From assembly GCA_964036045.1 (NCBI GenBank), contig CAXIWF010000772.1, forward strand, positions 1 through 64,000: a stretch of DNA of 64,000 nt, in the 5' to 3' direction. Source of the stretch: Eutreptiella sp. 'Long Island Sound 2002'. Taxonomy: Eukaryota; Euglenozoa; Euglenophyceae; Eutreptiales; Eutreptiaceae. Below are positions 51,488-62,998 of this stretch, one piece after another. The notes under the pieces were generated by a model. The model was not told the origin of the DNA. It searched no databases and worked only from the letters and a program-made list of their open reading frames with translations. Every line of letters begins with the position of its first letter. The first letter of the stretch is position 1. The translations under genes and the position numbers were made by a program.

Positions 51488-54400
51488 CTGCTGTTGCTTC
51501 GCACCAGCACTACGGATCGGATGGCACCAGGAACACCTTGTTCAGCCAAAAAGCAATCAAAAACAAGACAAACGCATAGAGCATTGACTGTGTCATCACG
51601 TCAGAAGGCTAGGCGCCTTTCTGCAGCGGTGCAACGGACAGAGGTACTGAGCAGCGCATATCATCGGTTTGGGAGTCACAAGCAATGTTGCACCCTGGCT
51701 TGGGGAAGGAATGGGTCTGGACTATGCAGCAGCCCTTTCATGCCCGGGACAACCACCGTTTTACTCTTTGCTCGGCGCGCATATCTTATTAGAGCCCAGC
51801 GTAACCGTGGGGTCACACACACACAGAGGCTGTGCTGAGGGGCCGGAGTGGTGTAAACAGTGACTGTGCTCCACTAGGGCTGTGTAGTCGGAGCACCAGG
51901 CCCCCCATGTGTTGCCCGGGCGCAGGTGGAGGGGTAGGGACCAACTGCTATACTCTGTCCCTCGCCATATCGCATTCTTCTTGAGCCATTGGAGGCATCG
52001 CACAATTGCGCAGCGACGCGGAAAGGGGAGGAGGGGGCCCATGTGGTATACAAATTTCACTGTTTGGTTGCAATCTTGTGGCCCCGTGGAGAGGCCTCTG
52101 ACCACCGCAGAGTGAGTGGCTCTAAGGACCGCTCGCAGGGTGTAGCCTGATAATAGCGCCACCTGCATCCAGGCCGCCACGGTCAGAAGCTCCCCCACCC
52201 ACGTGTGGCACCACCACCGGCACACACACACATAAACACACAACGCCTTCTGCAGAACCACGCAGTCCGCCTTCCACACCGGACCTTCTCGTGGCATCCC
52301 TCCCTCGCTTTGTCCAGTCGTCCACATGTTTTGGATGATGGCAAATGCATGGGGCACACCCAAAACGGGAAGGTTCAAGATGTCATTGCTATCCAAAAGC
52401 ATTTCGACCCCGTCATCAGCCCCAACGGCAGCAAGAGGAACAATGGTGGCATTGAACCGGGCAGCCACACGCACAAACTCGGGTTTCACGGGCCAGAACA
52501 ACTCGTAATCCTCTCCCTTCTGCTTGTATGCTTCTCTGACGCCACCTGTCGCAAATCCATGGTGAGGAAAATGGGGTTGGCGGGCTATCATCAGGCTCCC
52601 GGAAGACGACGGAACATCGTAATCATTACTGTACGTGACATTGAAATGACATCATGTACATGATATTACGAAATGTTATGGGAAACCACGTGACATCAGA
52701 CCAATCTGCGTATTACCACAGAATACCATGAAATACCATGTACCCTGCGACAACGCAACAAGCTTCCCCAATGTGGGGACCGTCAGGAGGCTACTCTTTA
52801 CCCCTTTGGGCCTTGCAACACACTATTGGGGGCTGGCTGCACGGTGTGCGGGGGTAGGTTCAGGTCACCGACGTCGCAACCACAACAAGCAGCACACTGT
52901 TGCCTATGTCCCTGCACCACACCTGGGTACAGCAATGCGACCTCATCCCCGGCCATCAGATCATACAGGTTCCGCCCGCTGACAGTCACAGCACCGAACT
53001 GGCGGAACAGGCTGGCAAATGAGCCAGCGCCCCCTTCGTCCTGAGGCGCAAGGCAAGGTACAGACCACAGCTGTGCCCAATACCAGTGAGACCCTGCATC
53101 TCGGTGGACCGGCACAGCAGACATTTTGTACCAAGCGTTCAATGCCGCTGTGCAGAATTCAGTTGTGATATGTCAAATTTGGCTGAAAATCAAGTGTAAC
53201 AGCATCATAGCGGCGCATAACTTCTGAACCCCTCGACCAATTTGGGTCAATTCGAATTCCAAACGCACACGGCAGCACTTTTTTGGTGTATTTCCTCAGA
53301 AAAGGCCCCCCCGATGAAATGTGCCGCTAGAGTTATGTATGGGGGATGAGGTACCTTAGCTACAAGGTTCCCGTGTTCTTTGGGCTCAGTCCATCTCCAT
53401 ATCCATGTCCATGCGTGGCGTGCAAAATTAAAAGGAAAAACTGCGGAACAACTTTTTGTGAGTATTTTTTCTTACTGGATTGAATCCACTCTACTCTGGA
53501 GGAGGTGGTTGCCCGAAGACAAGATGATGTGAGGCCCTAAACCGCGCACTTTGACCACACCTCCAACATGCAAGGTTAGGACCTGTGGAATGAACAATGG
53601 AGACTCACATAATTGAGGCAGGAGTTCATTGCAAAAGAGGCGGTAATCTATTGCAACAAGGCTGCCTTAGATGGCATGTTGTAGTGCCTTGGCCCAGCGG
53701 TACATGGCACCCATGGAAGATAAAAAAAGCCCGGTGCCACGTTCTGCAGCCAAAGCCGTCTTTCACTTGACGGGCAAACGCAGCCGCAAGGCTTGTGCAT
53801 AGTATCACATATGGAGGCATTCCAAATGACAATTGGCGTAATGAGGTGGATGCAAGAATTTCTTGTCCAAAGGAGATGCGGAAACTTCCCAAAAGAGGAA
53901 CCCATTGCTGCAATTATGTCTTCCTCCCAGGAAAATAGGATTGCCAGGCCGCCACATCAAATCACATCAGGACGCCACATCACTTCGGTTTGTTGTGTGG
54001 GCCCTCCTCCCAGTACTTCACCGGGATGCCTGCCAGGGGGAGGGGGGGGGGGGGATGGAAAAGGGGCACACGCCTTGTCGCCCATCTCAGCTGACCCTCA
54101 AGAATAGCCTCGTCCCATACCTTGTCACCGGTGACGGCCGGGTGGGACAGGCCACGGGGCAGCACTCCCTCGTCTTTCAACAACGTCTTCACAATTGGTC
54201 CGAGGTCTGGTGCCAGGGTCTGAAAGCAGATGCCATCAAATGCAGGTCAGCACCCCCGAAGGCGATCGGCCACTGGCACATGGGCAGGCGGTGCACAACG
54301 ACCCAACCTTTTAGTGTAACAGTCTGACATCGCAACTGCGTTCGCTGTGATGGATCGAGTTACTATTAACCAGGGCACCAGCCTTTCACGGTCGTGTCCT

Positions 54401-57400
54401 CTATTGAAGAGGGAGATCCATGAGGCGGCCATGAGGCGGTAGTCACATTTGTACTGCCCTTAGAGCCAGTTTGCTTTGTGCGTGTTGCCCACGACTTGTG
54501 CTGAATGAGAACCTCAGCTGCCCGCAGGGAAATAAGTGTGCTCGGTGTTAGCTCTTTCGCAGCCGCTCGCAAAAAAGACGTGGGGTTGTACATCCGCTGC
54601 GTGTGTGCGTGTGTGTGCGTGTTCGTACTGCCGGATTCCATGTGTTTTGCTGAGATACGAACCATCTGACTACTGAACACAGTAAATTTCGTTGATCTCC
54701 ACACGGTTGTTAAACCGATGAGTGCACTCTCATGTTGAAAATATGATCTTCGTGCGCGCGTAATTTTGTGTGCATGCGTGTGGCGCGATCATGGGCTTCC
54801 TCTGCTTGTTTGACTGTCTTGCACACTGCAGCTCTGGGAGGTCCAGTACAGCCCCCCCTTACGTTGTTAAGACTTTCGCCCGCACACAGACGCAATAGAT
54901 TACCACGTGCATGCAACACACGCACGATTGGGCTCCTTGCGGCGGGTCAATACACACCTGATGGTTGGACACGATTAGAATGGGCCCTTTGCCCCAATCA
55001 ACACCCCCGCATCCACGTTGCAGTTTCCCGTCGGGGCCCACAGACATAAAGACCGGCGAGACCGCCGCCTCCAACCTTTGGAGTCCGATGCCGTCTGTGG
55101 TGACCAGGAGCTCCTTCTGAGTCGGCACCTCGATGCTCAAGGGGCCCTTGCCGTTCCCGGACATCTTCAGATCCCCTGTGCGTACGGCCATGGGCGTGCA
55201 TGGGAAACAAACAGGGCAGTGTGCCTCGGCCAGGGATGTATTGGATGACAGGACGGGGGGGGGGGGGGTCTGGGAGCCAAAAGGTATGTCCCAAAAATGG
55301 CCCCAGAGAAATTTCCTTTTGTAAATGTCATTTTCCGCCACCCCAAAAGTTTGGTCTGGGGAGGAGGGGGGGGGGGGGCTTGGCCTGTCCATGTCGAGAC
55401 TAGGGACCCCAGTCTGGGCTCCGGTGGGCACCCAACGAGTGTTGTGTATTGCCACTGCACGATTGCGCACCCATGTGCCATGGAGGTCCCGGGTTGTGTC
55501 GCAGTGCGCGAGTGCCCTCTCCCCCACCCAGGGCCCTCTTTAAGGGGGCAGGGGTGGTGGGTGGGTGGGCCCAGCCCCCCTCCCAGTGGTGCTGGCTTTT
55601 TGGAGGTGCCGAGGAACCCTCATACCACATTCGCAAAAAACTTTCATGATGCGCTGTGAAAAAAAATGGAGGAAACACAACACTCCGGGGCTGGGGGGGG
55701 GGGGTTGTGTGGGACCCCTCCCCCAAGTGGTGCTGAGTTGTTGAAAACAGGCCCTGCCCCCACCCGCAGTGCCTTGGGCGCATGGGGCATACGTGTGTAG
55801 AATCCCTCGTCATCAATCATCTGCTGCAGGTCCACTCCCACCTCCATGAGCATGGCATGGCTGCGCCCGGGCACCACTTTGGCACGCCCCCGGCGCAGTT
55901 TCCCCGCCAACCGCTTGACCTCCTCCTCGGACGGCAGCAACAAATCCTGGTCGGCACCGAACATCAAAGTTCTGGACAACAAAAGCACAGAAGCCGTCGG
56001 GCGTCGCGTGCGCATAAAGAGGGGCCTGTTGCGACCCGCTGCCGTGCGGAGCGCCCTCATGATTGTTCTTCCTTCGTGCACGGAATGGTCCTGGCGATGG
56101 TTTTTCACAGACGCTGTGCCCAACTTGTGGGATTGTGCCCAAGATTCTGACATGAAAACCATCCGGGCCCGCAGATATTTGTGGCAAACCCCACAGACAC
56201 TCCTTTTCGGGCCCAGTCGCACACCATTGACTTGAACAGAAATTTCAATTGGGGAACCCCTAGGCCCCCGTGTGTGGGGGGTGGGGGGTGCTGTCCGGCC
56301 ACTACGCATCCACCCAGACCCACGTCCGGGTGCTACGTGGCTCCCCAGGGGTTTGTATGTGCTTCGACTCACGTCCTAAGAAACACATCTCGGGTCCATT
56401 CTGCAGGTACCCTCATCGGCCCGCCTCTCTGATGGGGTGCCACCGGCGCCGACCTCAGCTGTAGTCAAGCCTACGTTGGACCGCCCCAGGGCGGCCTTGG
56501 GCCCGACGTGCGTCATCATTTGATGGGGTCCTCACCGGTGGCCCATCGGGGGGGCCCATTGGGGGTGCGTGGGGACAGGACCCGATACCCCCCGCCGTCG
56601 GTGGAAAGAAGAAGTTGAATGGGCCCTTGGGTCTGGATTGACGGGTAGTGGTCGCAGCAGGCCGGCCATCGTTTGCTGCGGTGCAGAGCAGCCCGACTCG
56701 GCGGTTTTCACGCCAGCATGGCTTCACTTGGGGGGGGGGGGGGGGCGGGGGGACCCCTGACAACTCCCATGAGGCCTCCCGTCACCCAAAGAAACCGCCT
56801 TTGCCCACCATCTCAGCGCTGGTTGCCCATTTTCCCATTTTCCACGCAGCTTTGAAAAAAGCGCCCATTTTCGCCCGCGTTCCCCCACTTTCCCCGATTT
56901 CCCCGAGTTCCGCATTCTCAGCGTCGCCTTCGGGCAGGAAATTCCGGCCCTTTTCTCTCTGACAGGCACACCGCAGGAGAAGCGTTCGCAGTGGGGCTGG
57001 CCCTTGAGGGCCAACCGTCGCTCAGAACACATCATCAAAGACGGCGGCACCCACAAAAAATCAGCCATCAAACTTGTTGAGCGGCATTGCGGCCAGACAA
57101 AGAACACGACGGCAGGATACCTTTGTTCCACCGACTTCAGCACGTCGTCGGTGAGTGCATCGCTGGCGGCTTTGAGCAAACCGATTTTGTGAGTCAATGT
57201 GTCGGGGGGAAGGATATTGGCCAGGCCCCTGAACACAAGTCACGTGGAGCGGCACTCCCTCAGCGAACAGAGCAGGGGACTGCAGCACAAACACTAAATT
57301 GGACTCAACAAAGACATTGGACGTCCGACGCTTGTTCCACGACCCGGGGATTGTGGGAAGGAGAAAGGACGCCTCTGGTACGGTGCGACACAAAAAGTGC

Positions 57401-60400
57401 GCGGCGCGTGCCGTACGCCCCCTATCACCACGGCCCCTGTCATCTTGTGACCTCCACTACCTCCTCCTCTGGTGCATGCGTCAATAGCGTCCCTTGGGAT
57501 ATCCGTACAATGGTGCTGAACTTGGTTTCCCATCCGTCCCCCTTGGATTGTTGATGACCCCTAGAAATACTGCAATTCTACTCGAAAGCAACAGGAAGGG
57601 GGGGGGGGGGGGGCTGAGTGGCCCTTGGCTGCGCCCATCCCTGTGGTTTGGGGATAATGTTTGCCACAGCAGCTGCTCTGAATAGGCCTGTCGCAGAGGC
57701 ATGCATGGGTCCTTCGCTTGGGACAACTCTGGTCTGCTCCAGTGCAAGGGATCTGAAGTTGTGCAGAGACAGCACGTCACATGCACCAGGGGTCACAGCC
57801 AGGGATGCATTGGAAGGGAAGGGACCTCAGAGGCCGCCCCAGAAGCGGTTAGAGTTACAGTTGGAGGAGGTTGCCAAAGCGGTTGGGGGTGGTTACTGTC
57901 GGTTACAAATGCCATTGAAGCTGGGCGTCCGGGGGACAGTGGCTGAGCATAGGCTGCCCGCTGTGGTCACGGCGGCACGCATGCATGCACATCAGGCTGC
58001 AACTTCTCTGTGCCTGGTGCTGGCACAATCGCAGACGGTTTACGGAATGGGACGTGAAGCCCACACAGCCGCACACATGCAACACTTTGCAGGACGGGAC
58101 GCGGTGACGGAAACAGACGGACCACACGTAGCAGGGGAACCCATCTGGAAATCAGGTGGGGAAACTAGGGATGGGTTCAGTGTTGGAGCTGGCGATTGAG
58201 CTCGAGGTCGAGGGAGTGGGCACACCTCAATGCCGGTAATGTGGTGGCCAGATTGGAAGCAAATCTGTTGACTTGAGCGAAAGGGTTTGACTCCTTGTCC
58301 ACCCCAACCAGAGCCAAATTGATGGGGTTCCCTACATATAGAAGGGGAGACGAGTGTTTCGCTGGATTTGGGTGCCTTGTGACCAGGGCGGTCCTTAAAG
58401 GAAAAAAAAAAAAAGAAGTGTTCCGTTACACAGTTTTCCCAAAAAAGCCCGCAGGCACTCCCTGGGTTCAACCATGGTTGGTGGCGGTTGGCGGTTGGCG
58501 GCGATTGGCGGTTGGCAGTTGGCAACTGGCGGTTGGTGGCGGTTGGTGGTGGTTGGCGGCGGTTGGTGGTTGGTGATTGGTGGTTGGTGGCGGTTGGTAG
58601 TGGTTGGCCGTTAGCGCTTGGACGCCGCTGGCGGTTGGCAGCGGTTGGCGGCGGTTGGTGGTTGGCGGTTGGTGGCGGTTGGTGGTTGGTGGTCCCTTGG
58701 GGCGGTCCTTAAGGGCGGTCCTTAACAAAAAAAAACCTCCTTCCTTCAGTACCGCCCTGCTTGTGACGCAAGGCAGGCCGGGCACCATGTTCGCGTCAAC
58801 CCCACCTCATACCCCCCGTGCGCCTCGTTAGCGCCAACCCCCCATGCGCATCGTCAGCGCCAACCTTCCCCCATGCACCAAACCCACCAAAATGCACCCC
58901 TCCCCCCACCCGCCTCTGTGCGCCTTTCTCGCTTCGCTCGCTCGAGACCTGCCCCTGTGCGCCTTCCTCACTCACTTCGCTCACTCCAGAGACATGCCCA
59001 TGTGCACGGGTAAACGACGTATGCATAAACCCCCCCCCCCGAAAGTAAGACCCCGCCCCAAAAGTAAGACCCCCCCAAAAGTAAGACCCCCTTGCAGGCT
59101 CAGGACCAGCCATCCCAAAAGTAAGACCCCCTTAGTGGCACATGCACGGCAGCAACACATTTTGGTCTACCACTCATACAATCCACGATCATCCGTCACA
59201 TATTTACTGAGATTTGAACCACGAGGTGATAGGTTTCTGCACGTGCATCAATAGCTGCTGTGGTGGTTTCCGATTTTTGGGCACATTTTTCGACAATGGC
59301 TTGGACACGTTCCTCAAGACTTTTCTGTTCTTTGGAAGGCTCAGCACTATTGTCATCAGCCCCAGCATCATTTTCAGTGCTGTCCTCATCAACATCCAAC
59401 AACAACTCCATCACACTAGGTGATTCCTCAGGCTGTTCAGGCTCTTCATCATTCACAGGAGCCTCAACAACTTCAAATTCTGAGTCATCAGATGACTCTA
59501 CCTCGTCAATGGTGTCGGTTTCCTCCAGCTGCAAGTCGTCTAAAAGCATGGGCTCAGACATCTTCTGTGTCGGGAAAGGTGAAGTGACAGCAAAGTGGAT
59601 GAACCCAAAAGTAAGACCCCCCCCCAAAAGTAAGACCCCTCTTGGGACCCACGACCAGCTGGACTGAAAGTAAGACCCCCGGTCTTACTTTCAGGAGGGA
59701 GGTTTACTGTTTTTTGGGTCACGTCAAAAGCGCACGCCCCGCGCGATCAACCACCACTGTTGATACCTGAAAAGGCATCCAAAACAACTGAAATCTCCCC
59801 GAAAATGCAGAGAACGGAGGGCCCTCCAACCAGCGTCAGATGCTCTTCGATTGCCCTGGGTTACTCTCCAACCGCTGTCAGCATGAGGCTGTGCTTGACG
59901 ACAAGAAACTGCATTCAGAACTCCATTTTTGGAAATTGAGTGTTCAGAGATTGATTGTCCTTCAAGAAAGCTGTGAAACCATATGTGGACCCTGCCATCT
60001 CCACACCCAAGAACGGGTGAAGCCGTAAGCTCTAGCATGCAAAACATAGGGGTCCGAAGATGCCTACCACACACACCGCATCCCTGAAACCATGAGACGC
60101 ACGGCTCTTGCCACTGTACAAATTGGACGCGAACCTGTTCCCTGCACTCATACCTAACACCGGAGCCAACAATAGTGTCACCAGGGGGTACACAGGCTCG
60201 GGGATCTCGGTCAGCAAAGGGGCGCCAGTGGGCCAGACTGTACGGCTGAAGCTGGTGGCAGGATTAATGATCACCACACGATTAACGCGCTTGCACTGGG
60301 CAGCCACCGCGAGGGTCACACAGCTGCCGAAGCTTTCACCCATGACGTACACCGGCCGTGTAGGACTGAGAGAGGGAAGGCACAGACACTGTAAATATGT

Positions 60401-62959
60401 CCGTTGTCATTGATGAACTGTTTTTGCCAGCCATTTGCTTGCGCTTTTCTTATGCTACCCCGGCCATGTGAGGTGTAGTAGACAGGGGTGCAGATGGCGC
60501 AGGCTAGGATTGCAATTGTGAAATCGTAGAATTTTTTGTGCCATCAAAAATTCCCACAAATGGGTATGAAAGCCTTTCGGCGCTTAAGGAGTTCTGTGTG
60601 GTGATGCAACTCTTGGGGCTCCACAGCTGTGCTGCAAAGGTGACCCATGTGACTAGGAAATGCAACAGATAGAGGAGGACATCCTTGCCATCTCTCCTGC
60701 CTACCAGCATAGCCAACACTGGGTCCCAGTGTGAAAGAGCACCCCACAACTGAGCTCAGATTGGTAAGGAGCAAATCATCTTGGGGCGGAGGAGGAGAAC
60801 TGGTGGAGCACAACTCCTTTGACAAGTGTGACAGGGATTCCCATTTCCGTGGCAGAGATATGGGATGTCCTTCCAGCAAACAGGGAGGCAGGCTAGTGCA
60901 ACCACCCTTGAGGCTTGGTGGTGGTGCCAGAGGCAACATACCTTGCGAGGCAAAACACTCAAAGGCATTGTTCAAGTCAAAATGCACACCCACAAAGGTG
61001 AGCCCCTGGGAAAATTAGGCAGTGTCTTGGCTAGGTCCTCCACAAATCAAGCCAGGGGTTTTTGGGGATCTCACAAGCTATTTTATTTTGTTTGACACAG
61101 CTCAAAATTTGGCTCCACTATCTGAGGACTTCAATTTAATGGAGGGGAGGGCAATTCATTCAAAAAACCATCCAGGACTTGAATGGAGTGTTCTACTTCC
61201 AACAAGATTGGGCTTGCAGCTCCCGGCACCTCCCCTTCCCATAACTGCCACCACCGCTCAACAGAAGGGGTGGTTCATAACATTGTGGTATAGCTGAACC
61301 CCAAGACCCTCACACATGTCACAAGATCCTTACCCTGAAACGTCTTTCTCCTAACAACAATGCAATGCTTGGGAGGTTGTTTTTGCAAGAGGTTTTTTGA
61401 AATGTCCTTAGTCACATGCTCAGGGAAGGGATAGTGGTCACAGCAATGTTTACCCCTTGTAAGTTTTCCAAGCAGGTTTCCCTTCAAGACCCAGCCTGAA
61501 ACCCTGCTTGCCATGCCGCACCTAGGGGAAGGCACAGCCCCATCCAATTTTCGAAACAAAATTTCCAAGCAGTTTTCCTGGCCCATGGTGCCACCGCAAT
61601 ATCACGGTCACTTTGTGGTGAATACAGCCCCACCCAAATATCCTTCCCAAATTTCCAAGCAGTTTTCCCAGCCCATGGTGCCACCAAAACCTGCTTATGA
61701 TATCGCGGGCACTTTGTGGCAGGTATAACCCCATCCAAATTTCAGAGCAAAACTTCCAAGCATCACACGGTACAGTAGGGGTATTTCGCCCAACCAACTT
61801 TGTCCGTACCCCGAACGACTTTTGCAGGTGCCGCTAACTGGAGTATATGTGGGGTATTCTAGAAATTGCTAAGCGGTGGACAGCCAAAAATGAAATTTAA
61901 GGAAAGGTTTTTGCGACATGTGAGGCATTGGAAAATGGCTGGCAGGGCTCATTCTCTCGGACATCCCACTACCACTCAGCTGCCATTAGCTTTTGTGAAG
62001 TCACATAGCTGCCATTGCGTATATTTCGACATCCAAGCACAAATGAGGGTACCCTAACTGCGCCAGAGGCAAATTTGGTGCCACCAGCAACCCTAAGCCT
62101 GCGGTTGCATGCACTTACAGGCTTCAAATCAGGTTGCCTGGGGGGCGCTTCCCCTGCAACACACCAGAAAAGAAACCTACCAGTATTAGAAATGCATATT
62201 CTTCTGGCAACTAGACGCTGAATTTTGTGCTCAATGCAGGTTACAAATGGACCAACGGTGGTCCGTGTTGAATTTTGCCCTTGAACATTGCTTCTACAAG
62301 AAAATTGATATATGAAACTCACATCGTTGGGCGTAATGGGGCCATACGACTTGGTTGTGCTTTGTTGCCATCACGTGGCTCCCTCCTCCTTACCACATCA
62401 GAAGGCTGTGATCCCCTACCACAATTTGCACAGTCGTAGTCTCTCCTTCGTGGAGAGCCATGGTGTCAGCAGATCAATGTGCATCATCTCTAGGAGAAAA
62501 GTTGAAAACAATGTCTACTTGGTTCAATGTGACCAGTGATAGTGCATTTTAGAAGGGTTGGAGGCAATTGAATTACAGGGGGTTTCTCTTCTCCTGCAGC
62601 GTGCTTGCAGCATGCAAGAAGCATCCCCCACGGTGCTTCAACTATGTGTGCAGCCTCAGCCTGCCACCTGTTTTCAATGAGCACCAGCTGCCCAAAATGA
62701 GCTGCAGATGATAGGTCATTCAAAGCTAGCCAGGCGTGTGTGCCGGCATTGACCTTCTTGACATCGCTTACGCCATAGACGTCAGCGACATGGAGATATG
62801 CGCATGCCCTTTGGTACTATTTGTCTTATCACATGTCGTTTGTCTAGTCTCGCATCCATCTGTCTCTCGAGACAAGATGAACAATGGGAGTACCCCAAAT
62901 CTGCAGTCCTCTCATTGGCTATTGGATATTTGCACTCCAATCCTGCTGGTGAGAACAAC

Positions 62960-62998
<39 letters not shown>

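Larger units (their letters stand above)
57753..60153 (-). other. PES intron, 2.4 kb, transposon-rich
   Basis: Holds a family-B MITE (57800-57965), a family-A MITE (58384-58759), AAAGTAAGACCCCC arrays and a duplicated acidic ORF (59207-59573). Confidence 0.7.
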
